A DNA stretch of 56,221 bases, from contig NZ_QMEW01000034.1 in the NCBI RefSeq assembly GCF_003284965.1, positions 1 to 56,221 of the forward strand, written 5' to 3'. A model generated the notes under the pieces. It was not told where the DNA came from and ran no database searches. It saw nothing but the letters and a program-made list of their open reading frames with translations. The translations under genes and the position numbers were made by a program. This DNA is from Mycolicibacterium sp. GF69. GTDB taxonomy: Bacteria > Actinomycetota > Actinomycetes > Mycobacteriales > Mycobacteriaceae. This document shows, one piece after another, positions 8,156 through 16,420 of the stretch; the stretch's first letter is position 1, and each line of letters opens with the position of its first letter.

Positions 8156-8809
8156 CTACAGCGAGCCGAGGATCTGCTCCATGGTCTCGATCTCTTTTTG
8201 TTGCGAGGCGATGATCGAACGTGCCATCTCGATCGCCGGTGTGAACTGGCCGTTGTCGACCTCAGTCTGCGCCATCGCGATGGCACCTCGGTGATGCTCG
8301 ATCATCTGCGTCAAGAAAAGCCTGCTCGCCTCGAGACCCTGCGCGTTGCGAAGCGCATTCATGTCTTGCTCGGTCATCATGCCGCCGCCGCCCATAGTCC
8401 CCGTGTCATGGCCCGGCATGCCCGGCATACCAGCGCCCGGAGACGTCGTGGAAGGCGCGCCCCATTCTGATAGCCAGCCTTGCAATTGCTCGATTTCTGG
8501 GCCCTGAGCCGACTTGATTTCGTTGGCCAACGACACCACGCGCGGGTCGATGCCCTGCTTTCCCAGCAGCATGTCGCTCATCTCAATTGCCTGCTGATGG
8601 TGCGGGATCATCCCTTGCGCGAAGGTGACATCGGCGTCGTTGTGCGCTTGAGCCTGCGCGCCCTCGCCTGCAGAAGCGGATGACGACGGGGTGGCCACAG
8701 CCGAGGTAGTCATCGACATGTCTTGTTCGCTTTGTGAGCTGTTACTGCAGGCGCTCAATGCGAGCGCTGCCGCCACTGCAGCGGCGGCGATGCCAATTAA
8801 CCGGTTCAT
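8156..8809 (-). CDS. DUF305 lipoprotein, probable periplasmic metal binder
   Basis: 217 residues from ATG 8809, with AAAGGAA upstream. The frame extends further upstream, but only this start puts a lipoprotein signal at the N-terminus (ALALSAC lipobox, Cys about 20). Two DUF305 repeats follow, each with a paired-His motif: FAQGMIPHHQQAIEM and FLTQMIEHHRGAIAM. A Met/Gly/His-rich linker lies between them (MPGMPGHDTGTMGGGGMM). Four-helix DUF305 proteins are often found in copper-resistance clusters, and the Met/His linker suits Cu binding. A CopR-type repeat lies 75 bp upstream of the start. Confidence 0.85.
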   Translation of the reverse strand: MNRLIGIAAAAVAAALALSACSNSSQSEQDMSMTTSAVATPSSSASAGEGAQAQAHNDADVTFAQGMIPHHQQAIEMSDMLLGKQGIDPRVVSLANEIKSAQGPEIEQLQGWLSEWGAPSTTSPGAGMPGMPGHDTGTMGGGGMMTEQDMNALRNAQGLEASRLFLTQMIEHHRGAIAMAQTEVDNGQFTPAIEMARSIIASQQKEIETMEQILGSL

Positions 8810-8883
8810 TTGCACGCGAATTCCTTTCGTTGCGCAGCTAGCCAGCCTGCAGGCAGAACCTAAAGGGCCGGTTCCATATTCGA

Positions 8884-8903
8884 TGAAGAATCGGTAAAGA
8901 CCC
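8884..8903. promoter_or_regulatory. CopR-type direct repeat upstream of the DUF305 gene, site 3
   Basis: TGAAGAATC (8884) and TAAAGACCC (8895) are separated by GG, giving an 11-bp period. It sits 75 bp upstream of the leftward DUF305 start, a plausible activator position. Confidence 0.55.
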
Positions 8904-9683
8904 TGACCGCCGGACCTAGTGTTTCTGTCGCCCCTCCCTAGTCGTGATGGCCCGCCATGCATCCGGAGGCAAACGTATGCACCCCTGTCCAGGACTCGGC
9001 CGACCCTCAGATCGAGAAACGAATCGAGCCAGGTGGCTTCATGGTGTATTAAACCTCTCCAACATAGTGACATAACGACGGACGAAGGCTTCAACGATCA
9101 TGTCGACCGGCATAGCCATCCGGTTGGTGGCGTGCATTGCGCCAAGGCCACCCACTCGAGCGGCTGGACCTTCAGCGGCTCGGGCGTGTTCAACAGCCGT
9201 AGGGCGCGCGTCAAGTCGTGTACTAGGAGTAACAAGACAGCATCGACCTCGTTGGTAAGCAGGACCACCGCAGCATCTCGGACCACGACCTCAAGTCTCC
9301 CACTACTTCATGACAGCCCAAGCGTCGCGACAATCGGCCGCGATCCCGGCTCTGCGCCCGCCACAACCGGGTACCGAAGCGACTCTGCGAGCGTCAGGCT
9401 GCACCCGCACGCCGCGGCGCCGGCGGTTTGCAAAGGCACGATCGCCGGCTGACCTCACTACATACGTAGCAACTACGCGTACTCCGTAGCAGCTGAGGAT
9501 TTGTACCTGACGCGCCAGAACCCTCCCATCGCCGAGTGTGAATTGTGGCAGGTGCCCTCGGCCCGCACGCGCCGCAGAGTCAACCCGACCTTTGCGCCGA
9601 CGGGTAGTTACGATGTACGTACCGATGCAGTAGCCGCTTCGGTAGCACGCAACGCGCGCGATGTTAGGTCAATGGCGACTTTT
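8904..9683. other. Long intergenic stretch, no supported gene
   Basis: About 780 bp separate two divergent copper-linked transcription units. Open frames on both strands are short and unremarkable. Two short TACGTA-centred elements occur at about 9459-9495 and 9610-9640. Low coding signal suggests a decayed region. Confidence 0.4.
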
Positions 9684-9703
9684 GAACCTTTACCGAACCT
9701 TTA
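9684..9703. promoter_or_regulatory. CopR-type direct repeat (reverse orientation) upstream of the L,D-transpeptidase, site 4
   Basis: On the plus strand GAACCTTTA occurs twice, at 9684 and 9695. On the minus strand this reads TAAAGGTTC-GG-TAAAGGTTC, the same 9-bp-plus-2 pattern as sites 1-3. It lies about 140 bp upstream of the start at 9842. Confidence 0.5.
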
Positions 9704-9841
9704 GCGAAGGGCTAGGTAAGCCAAACACCGAGCGGCGACCATCGAAGGGTGGTCACCTGTGCAGCGTGGCGCGGGGGCGCTTGACATCGAGGCTTGCAGC
9801 CGTCGCATCTGCGTTGAGACGACGGTAGAGAAGGGGTAGCC

Positions 9842-11065
9842 ATGCTGCTGCTGCGGCGGACTTCACGGATCGGTCGGCCGAACACTCGGCTCGGGCTCAT
9901 CGCCGGGGCCGTGGCGGCTTTGGCGGTGCTGCTCGTCGGGTGCAGCAGCAACGCGGCCGCGCCGCCACCTCAGGTGATTGCAGACAAGGGCGACCCGTAT
10001 AGCGAATTACTGGTACCGACGCTGCAATCCTCAGTCGCAGACGGTGCCGTCGGCGTCGCGGTGGACTCTCCTGTCACGGTGACCGCCGGCGACGGCGTCC
10101 TCGGCCCGGTCACCATGGTCAATGCAGACGGCATTCCGGTCGACGGGCAGATCAGCCCAGACGGAGTGACGTGGGCGACGACCAAGCCACTGGGCTACAA
10201 CAAGCAGTACACGTTGCAGGCCGAAGCGCTCGGACTCGGCGGCATCACACGCAACAGCATGACATTCCAAACGCAGTCGCCGGAGAACCTGACGATGCCT
10301 TACGTCATGCCTAACAACGGCGAAGTCGTCGGCGTCGGCCAACCCATCGCCGTCCGCTTCGACGAGGACATCCCAAACCGTCTGGCTGCCCAGAACGTGA
10401 TTAGGGTCGTCACTAGTCCCCCGGTAGACGGAGCGTTCTACTGGCTCAGCAGCCGCGAGGTCCGCTGGCGTCCGGCCGAGTACTGGAAACCTGGCACTAC
10501 CGTTGAGGTTTCGGTCAAGACGTATGGTGTCGACCTCGGGAACGGCTTGTTCGGCCAGGACGACGTCAGCACCCGCTTCACCATCGGTGATCAGGTCATC
10601 GCCACCGCCGACGACAACACCAAGACGCTGAGCGTCAGGCGCAACGGCGAACTGATCAAGACCATGCCGCTGTCCATGGGAAAAGACAGCACACCTACTG
10701 ACAACGGCGCCTACATCATCGGCGACAGGTACCCGAATCTGATCATGGACTCGTCGACCTACGGCGTTCCGGTCAATTCGCCAGACGGTTACCGGCTCGA
10801 CGTCGATTGGGCGACCCAGATGTCTTACAGCGGCATCTATGTGCATTCAGCACCATGGTCGGTCAACAGTCAGGGTCGTGCCAACGTGAGCCACGGCTGC
10901 CTCAACGTCAGCCCCGCGAATGCCGTTTGGTTCTACGAGAACACCAAGCGCGGCGACATCGTCGAAGTCGTCAACACCGTGGGTTCAACACTGTCCGGTA
11001 CCGACGGTCTCGGCGATTGGAACATCCCGTGGGAACAGTGGCGAGCAGGAAATGCGAACCTCTGA
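9842..11065 (+). CDS. L,D-transpeptidase lipoprotein (LdtMt2/LppS-like)
   Basis: 407 residues, practically the length of M. tuberculosis LdtMt2 (408). The N-terminal signal ends in lipobox LLVGC (Cys about 35). Two Ig-like domains follow (about 55-150 and 150-250), then the YkuD catalytic domain (about 250-380). That domain carries HSAPWSVNSQG and SHGCLNVS, with catalytic Cys 353 and both active-site histidines present, and ends with the WEQW C-terminal region typical of the family. It forms 3-3 peptide crosslinks in the cell wall. It overlaps the next lipoprotein gene by 14 bp. Its place behind a CopR-type repeat suggests metal-induced replacement of chromosomal enzymes whose catalytic cysteine would be poisoned by copper (inference). 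Confidence 0.9.
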   Translation: MLLLRRTSRIGRPNTRLGLIAGAVAALAVLLVGCSSNAAAPPPQVIADKGDPYSELLVPTLQSSVADGAVGVAVDSPVTVTAGDGVLGPVTMVNADGIPVDGQISPDGVTWATTKPLGYNKQYTLQAEALGLGGITRNSMTFQTQSPENLTMPYVMPNNGEVVGVGQPIAVRFDEDIPNRLAAQNVIRVVTSPPVDGAFYWLSSREVRWRPAEYWKPGTTVEVSVKTYGVDLGNGLFGQDDVSTRFTIGDQVIATADDNTKTLSVRRNGELIKTMPLSMGKDSTPTDNGAYIIGDRYPNLIMDSSTYGVPVNSPDGYRLDVDWATQMSYSGIYVHSAPWSVNSQGRANVSHGCLNVSPANAVWFYENTKRGDIVEVVNTVGSTLSGTDGLGDWNIPWEQWRAGNANL

Positions 11066-11933
11066 GCACGTCGAACAGCACCGGTCAACGCTGCACTCAG
11101 CATTGATCATCTTCTCTGCGGTTGCCGCATTGCTGAGCGGCGCATGCTCAAGTGCTGATAGCCCCTCTGGCCGATCCAACCCCAGCGGTCTTGCGCACAT
11201 CCACGGGATGGGCTTGGATTCCGACGGCGTGTTGTATGCCGGCACGCACTACGGCGTGTACCGACTCGCCCGCGAGCGCAACCCCGAACTAGTCGGCGAC
11301 GTCGTGCACGACTTCATGGGATTCACCGTGGTAGGGCCGAATCATTTCATGGGCAGTGGGCATCCCGGCGCAGACAGCGATGACACTCCACCGAATCTTG
11401 GTTTGATCGAAAGTACCGACGGCGGCCAAACCTGGCACTCACTCTCGATGACCGGCGAGGCCGACTTCCATTCCCTCGACTACCGCCACGGGCTGGTCTT
11501 CGGCCTCGACAGCGGCACCCGATCGGTGATGGTGACCGCAGATAAGAAGACGTGGTATCGACGTGCGGAGATCAGCGCCGTCGACATCGCGGTGTCACCC
11601 ACCGACCCGAATGGCGTCCTCGCCACGACCGGCACTGGCTTGCTGCGCAGCGTAGACCAGGCTAAAACCTTCACACCTGTCGCCGACACACCCCCTCTGA
11701 TCTTGTTGAGTTGGCCAGACGAAGGACCCTTGATCGGGATTACCCCGACCGGGATGGTGTATGCCAGCCAAGATGCGGGGACTACGTGGCAAGCGCGGCG
11801 AGATCTGGGTGAGCGCCCGCAGGCTGTTGAGGCGGCGGGACGGGGCCTGGTGTTTGTTGCGACCGATCGGGGCATCCACCGCTCGACCGACAATGGAACC
11901 ACCTTCGAAGCGTTCTACACCTTCGACGCATGA
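11052..11933 (+). CDS. F510_1955-type beta-propeller lipoprotein
   Basis: 293 residues starting at ATG 11052 inside the end of the transpeptidase gene, with GCAGGAA as ribosome binding site. Lipoprotein signal with lipobox LLSGAC. The mature part begins GLAHIHGMGLD, then repeats of sialidase/BNR type: STDGGQTW, SQDAGTTW, STDNGTTF. This matches a family labelled glycosyl-hydrolase-like (F510_1955) found in actinobacterial and firmicute metal-resistance loci. Sialidase catalytic residues are not evident, so it is more likely a binding propeller with exposed His/Met. It is co-transcribed with the transpeptidase and extracytoplasmic. Confidence 0.78.
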   Translation: MRTSEHVEQHRSTLHSALIIFSAVAALLSGACSSADSPSGRSNPSGLAHIHGMGLDSDGVLYAGTHYGVYRLARERNPELVGDVVHDFMGFTVVGPNHFMGSGHPGADSDDTPPNLGLIESTDGGQTWHSLSMTGEADFHSLDYRHGLVFGLDSGTRSVMVTADKKTWYRRAEISAVDIAVSPTDPNGVLATTGTGLLRSVDQAKTFTPVADTPPLILLSWPDEGPLIGITPTGMVYASQDAGTTWQARRDLGERPQAVEAAGRGLVFVATDRGIHRSTDNGTTFEAFYTFDA

Positions 11934-12210
11934 ACAGACTTCCTCGAACCCCCGGTGCGACGGCGACGAAGCTAAGCATGGCAACAGAAGAGATGCACAT
12001 GAAGCACATCGGCAGAACGCAGCACGGGATCCGATTCGCACTACTATCCACATACGTACGCAGTAGCGCTGTAATTGATGCGTTGACGAGCGTGAACCGC
12101 ACGAAGGGTCGATGATGCTGACCTGACGGGACCGGTCGCGGGTGGCCCGCCACTGCCAGCCCGGCTATGGGGTGGGAGTCGCTGCGCTCGCGAGTGCGCC
12201 AGTGACCGCG

Positions 12211-12228
12211 CTCGCTGAAATTCCCCAC
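12211..12228 (+). repeat. IS21-family left terminal inverted repeat
   Basis: CTCGCTGAAATTCCCCAC; its reverse complement differs from the right end at one position. Further ATTCCCCAC copies just inside (about 12239-12250) look like the internal transposase-binding repeats of IS21 elements. Confidence 0.75.
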
Positions 12229-12337
12229 TGACGCTCATCGAATTCCCCACCTGTGTGGCTCCGCCGAGAAGGGCGGGCCTCCTTCGAAGCTGCTGGTGTC
12301 TAACGCCAGTTCCTCATCGAAGGAGGCCCGCTTTCTC

Positions 12338-13698
12338 ATGCTCACATGGGAGGACGACTTGGAAGTACACGCTCTGCGCAAGCGTGGTTGGACGATCTCG
12401 GCGATCGCCCGCCACACCGGATTCGACCGCAAGACGGTCCACAAGTATCTCGCCGGTGACGGCACACCCGGGGTGCGTGCCCGCCCCGGCCCGGACCCGT
12501 TCGAGCCGTTCGTCGACTACGTCACCGCCCGGTTGACCGAGGACCCGCACCTGTGGGCCCGAACCCTGCTCGACGAGCTCGAGGACTTGGGATTCGGGCT
12601 GTCGTATCAGAGCCTGACCCGCAACATCCGCGCCCGCGGCCTACGCTCGGTCTGCCAAGCATGCCGGACCGCCACGCAGCGGCCCAATGCGGTGATACCG
12701 CACGCCTCGGGTGATGAAACCCAATGGGACTGGCTGGAATTGCCGGATCCGCCCGGATTCTGGGGGTGGGGTAAAACGGCACATCTGTTGGTCGGCTCGC
12801 TGGCCCTTCGGCCAAATGGCGGCCCGCGTTGTCACCCTCGCAGGATCAGCCGCACTTGGTGGCCGGCCTTGACCGGGTGACCCGCGGGCTCGGTGGCCTC
12901 ACCCGGGTGTGGCGGTTCGACCGGATGGCCACGGTTTGTGACCCCGGCAGCGGCAGGGTGACCGCCTCGTTCGCCGGGGTGGCCAAGCACTACGGGGTGG
13001 CGGTGGCGATCTGCCCGCCGCGGCGTGGCAACCGCGAGGGCGTGGTGGAGAAGGTCAATCACACCGCAGCGCAACGCTGGTGGCGCACTCTGGCCGACGA
13101 CATGACCGTCGAGGCGGCTCAGGTGAGTCTGGACCGTTTCGCCCGAGTGCGTGGCAACACCCGCATCCGCACCACTCCGACGGCCGGTCCTCGGTCGCTG
13201 TGGTGGCCAAGACCGAACCGCTGACCCCCGTGCCGGTGCTGCCGTATCCAGTCATCTTCTCCGAGACCCGCACGGCATCGCGGCAGGCGCTGGTGTCCTA
13301 CCGCGGCAACCGCTACTCGGTGCCCCCGGGAACTGGCCACCACCCAGGTCGTGGTGTCCCACCCGGTCGGCGGTGAGTTTGTCGACATCGCCACTGCGAG
13401 CGGGATAGTGATCGCCCGGCACCGGATGGCCGTCGACGGGCTCGGTGTGATGGTCCGCGACAGCGGCCATGTCATCGCCCTTGACACCGCCGCGCTGGCC
13501 ACCGCCACGACCGGACGTCCGCACCGTCGCAAGGACCGCATCCCACCGGGCCCGGCCGCCAAAGCCGCGGCCGCACAACTACTTAAGATGAAATCGCTCC
13601 GCACCTTCGAATCTGAATCATCAAATCCGTCAACCGATTCCACTGTCATCGACCTATCCGCCTACGAGCGGGCCGCCGAGAACAGGACCATCCAATGA
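12338..13698 (+). pseudogene. istA: Broken istA transposase of the IS21-family element
   Basis: The first frame (12338-about 12830) carries the N-terminal helix-turn-helix (WTISAIARHTGFDRKTVHKYL) and the first catalytic region around DETQWDW. A frameshift near 12830 leads to a second frame with the second Asp (MATVCDP) and the Glu region (NREGVVEKVN) ending near 13224. A further shift continues in the frame 13351-13698, the C-terminal DNA-binding and RHRMAVDG region. The order of pieces matches a single IstA of about 450-500 residues. At least two frameshifts make it non-functional as read. Confidence 0.8.
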
Positions 13699-14589
13699 CC
13701 CCTACCCCACGGACCCCGAAGACCACCACGACCACCACCGAGGAATCGCCTTCGGCAGCCGCGAGCCGCTATCAACAGTTGCGCTCGCACTGGCCGAACT
13801 CAAACTGGCCGCCGCAGCCGAAGCCCTGCCGGCCGTCTTGGACCAGCCCAGCGCCGAGGGGCTCTCACTGACGGTGGCCTTGGAGCGGCTGCTTGGTATC
13901 GAAGTCGAAGCCAGCACCGCCCGCCGGCTGGCCGGTCGATTGCGGTTCGCCTGCCTGCCCACCCCGGCCACGCTGGCCGACTTCGACGTCGACGCCGCCG
14001 CCGGAATCGACCGCAAGCTGATCGACGAGTTGGGCACCTGCCAGCTACCTCGAAACTGCGACCAACATCCTGCTCATCGGCCCACGCGGCACCGAGAAAA
14101 CCCACCTATCCGTGGGACTGGCGCGGGCCGCCGCACACGCCGGCTACCGCACCTACTTCCCCACCGCCGCCGACCTGGTCGCCCGCTGCCACCGCGCCGC
14201 GATCGAGGTGACGCTGGGCCACCACCATGCGCTTCTACGCCGGCCCGACGCTGCTGGTGATCGACGAGTTCGGGTATCTGCCGTTGCCCGCTGAGGCCGC
14301 CTCAGCGCTGTTTCAGGTTGTCTCTCAACGATACTTGAAGACCAGCATCGTCATCACCACCACCGCGGAGTGGGCGCCTGGGGCGAGATCCTTGGCGACA
14401 CCACCGTCGCCGCCGCCATGCTCGACCGGCTGCTGCACCGCTCGGTTGTCATCAACCTCGACGGCGAATCCTACCGCCTGCGAGACCACCAGGCCGCCGC
14501 CGAAACCCTGCGCCGAACCACCACCGGCACCCGCCAACAACTACACTGACTGCTGCTCACGGGTGAGGAATTTCAGCGAGCACACCTGA
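13695..14589 (+). pseudogene. istB: Broken istB ATPase of the IS21-family element
   Basis: It starts at ATG 13695 overlapping the istA end, as in intact IS21 elements. Pieces in successive frames are recognisable: an N-terminal helical part (ALERLLGIEVEAS...RLRFACLP), a degraded Walker A (GPRGTEKTHL, where the family has GPPGxGKTHL), and Walker B LLVIDEFGYLPL with the sensor region QRYLKTSIVITT. At least three frameshifts and the damaged P-loop show decay rather than a single sequencing slip. Confidence 0.75.
14563..14580 (-). repeat. IS21-family right terminal inverted repeat
   Basis: GTGAGGAATTTCAGCGAG, inverted relative to the left end with one mismatch. Confidence 0.75.
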
Positions 14590-14712
14590 GGCCTTTCGAC
14601 GAGCGCGATCACCAGGCCGACATCGACGACGGGTATTCATCCGCGGTGACGACAGCTGAGTCTGCGAAGGTGAAAAGAGCAGGAGATCCGAGAGCGCAAG
14701 CATGCCAGCGAA

Positions 14713-14943
14713 ATGCCGAAAGACATTGCCCGCTCGATATGTCACTCAGGCGCCGGATCTCAATCCTCCTCTATCCGCGACAGCGAACGGCTTGCTGATA
14801 TCGATGCCGTGCCCTCGATCGGCACCATCGGCAGTAGCTACGACAACGCCCTGGCCGAGACGGTCAACGGCTACTATACGGCCGACCTGATCTACGGGCC
14901 TGCCCACCGGTGTGGCGGCGAGCCTAATTCTCGGTACAGCTAG
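14713..14943 (+). pseudogene. IS3-family transposase (OrfB) fragment
   Basis: The frame contains AVPSIGTIGSSYDNALAETV and then NGYYTADLIYGP, the highly conserved segment around the last catalytic Asp/Glu of IS3-family integrase-type transposases. The catalytic core before it and the C-terminus after it are missing, and the frame is open for only about 76 codons. It directly abuts the IS21 remnant, so the region is an insertion hot spot. Confidence 0.75.
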
Positions 14944-15144
14944 TCGGGGGAGCGCCCAGCCCGTCAGTTAACCGTACGTCGACGAGACCGCGACCTGAGC
15001 TGAGCGGCGTCACGCCTCGCCGGCGGCGGTGCCGGCATTCGTATTGCTCCGAGGAACGATCCGCACGAGTGACTCATCACCTTGCATCACCAAGCTTCGC
15101 GCGAAGGGTCATCCGGAGCGGTTCGGTGTCAGCGGCTGTCCCAT

Positions 15145-15534
15145 CTATGGATGAGATTGGGCGGCGCCCTCGTGTCCAAACTTGGCGTGCGGCACGGGCT
15201 GCGGGGCCGAGATGCCGGGCTTTCGGCCCAGACGGGTGCACTCTGGCTCGGTGGTGCATGGCACCCCCCGGATTGCAGGGACGTCCGGATTGCCCGGGAT
15301 GGGCTGCAACGCCGAGCGCGGTGCAAGGTGCGGTGTGCACGACAAGCTGAACACGTCGACTTCTTCACCGTTAGGGCAGGGAGCCGCCGACGTGATCGGA
15401 TCACTACTTATTACGGCGAATGTCGGCATCGCCGTGACCGCAGTGAGGACTGCACCGGCCAAGGCAAGCCGAAGCCAGTGGTCGCGGCCCCCGGTAGTCG
15501 AAGGTCCAGTATCGGGTGCATTCTGACGCTTCAT
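15145..15534 (-). CDS. Small secreted mycobacterial protein, Ibp1-like
   Basis: 129 residues from ATG 15534. Hydrophobic signal LRLALAGAVLTAVTAMPTFA, then a short mature domain with four cysteines in the pattern CPNGEEVDVFSLSC ... GVPC ... PEC and the motif PGNPDVPAIRG. This Cys/Pro pattern is seen in small secreted mycobacterial proteins sometimes annotated as intersectin-EH-binding protein Ibp1 (recalled, not searched). The last about 25 residues look unusual for the family and may reflect a 3' frameshift. The function is unknown. Confidence 0.65.
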   Translation of the reverse strand: MKRQNAPDTGPSTTGGRDHWLRLALAGAVLTAVTAMPTFAVISSDPITSAAPCPNGEEVDVFSLSCTPHLAPRSALQPIPGNPDVPAIRGVPCTTEPECTRLGRKPGISAPQPVPHAKFGHEGAAQSHP

Positions 15535-16053
15535 TTTTCGGCCACTTTCTCTACGGCTCTATTACGTACGTGCTAACTCAATAGTACTGGGTCGTTAATT
15601 GTTTGTGTCACATCCGAAGGTCACTACGGCCGGGACTTCACCACCTGGTCGGGGAATGTGAACGCCGCGCCATCGGGTCGGTAGGTTCCCCCCTCGGGGA
15701 AGTAGCCCTCGGGGTCTGCGACGACCTACGCCAAACCAGAGAAACCGTCCGCCGCCCACTCGCAATGCGTGAAACTGGCGTATCGCGCTATCGCGGTGAG
15801 CAAGACAGCGCGAGGGAACTCTGGCGTGCTAACGCAAGACGAACAGCTTTAGCCTACGTCTCCGAGTCTTACCGGCTCGCCACGGAATGCACTTTCCCTT
15901 CCTTGAGCTTGAAGACGGCGCTTCGATCCCGGGACGGTTGATCCCGCCCCTTCGACATCAGGCCGGGACACGATTAGGAATCATCGATCCCTGGCATGGT
16001 GGATCGCGCCGAGGCGAATAATCCATCGCGCTATACGCGGGTGTCGCTAGTTC
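15535..16053. other. Intergenic stretch with possible gene remnants
   Basis: No intact gene is visible. Short protein-like stretches occur on the plus strand (for example GHYGRDFTTWSGNVN at about 15619, and FLELEDGASIPGRLIPP near 15895-15955) without starts or continuity, suggesting eroded genes. A TACGTACG element lies at about 15562, upstream of the leftward secreted-protein gene. Confidence 0.35.
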
Positions 16054-16404
16054 CTAAAAGCACGGCAGGAACGGCACGCAGACATGGTGCGGGGGTCGGG
16101 GTGCGAAATGGTGCGGCGGTGGTGGCGCCACGAAGTGACCGCCACCGTGGCCGCCGTTCCCACCGTGGCCGACACCACCGTGGCCGCCGTGTCCATGCCT
16201 GGTGGGCACAGGTCCGGGGGCCGCGTCAGCTTCGGCAGGGGCGAGATTGGCGGCACCGATCATCAGCCCACCCGCAATGGCGGCAGCCCCGACCAGCGCC
16301 GTGGCAGGTCGGCGCAGCTTCCCGCGCCGAATCCGCACGCCGTCCGGTGAGTCGTTGATGTCTGGCGAGTGCGTGCGCTGCGAGCTATCCATGACTTTTG
16401 ACAT
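16054..16404 (-). CDS. His/Gly-rich exported protein, putative metal sponge
   Basis: 116 residues from ATG 16404, preceded by an excellent ribosome binding site AAGGAG 4 bp upstream. Residues about 28-62 form a signal or anchor (PATALVGAAAIAGGLMIGAANLAPAEADA). The mature part is GHGG/HGGVGHGG repeats followed by Pro/His-rich PPPPHHFAPRPPHH and a C-terminal Cys pair (CVPFLPCF). About a dozen histidines in 60 residues suit Cu, Ni or Zn binding outside the membrane. It begins 16 bp after cysK2 copy 2 and is almost certainly co-transcribed with it. No named family is recognised. Confidence 0.8.
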   Translation of the reverse strand: MSKVMDSSQRTHSPDINDSPDGVRIRRGKLRRPATALVGAAAIAGGLMIGAANLAPAEADAAPGPVPTRHGHGGHGGVGHGGNGGHGGGHFVAPPPPHHFAPRPPHHVCVPFLPCF

Positions 16405-16420
16405 GATTCTCCTTGAAGAG

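Larger units (their letters stand above)
12211..14580 (+). mobile_element. Degenerate IS21-family insertion sequence
   Basis: The element is bounded by near-perfect terminal inverted repeats of 18 bp (12211-12228 and 14563-14580, one mismatch) and contains istA then istB, the IS21 order. Both genes are broken by several frameshifts, so it is immobile unless helped in trans. No clear target duplication was found at the two edges. Confidence 0.8.

Noticed and set aside
8810..9094. 95-codon N-terminal extension of the DUF305 protein
   Set aside because: It would bury the lipoprotein signal in the middle of the protein; ATG 8809 has a ribosome binding site and a correctly placed lipobox.
12200..14592. 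Target-site duplication of the IS21-family element
   Set aside because: Bases just outside the two inverted repeats do not match over 4-8 bp.
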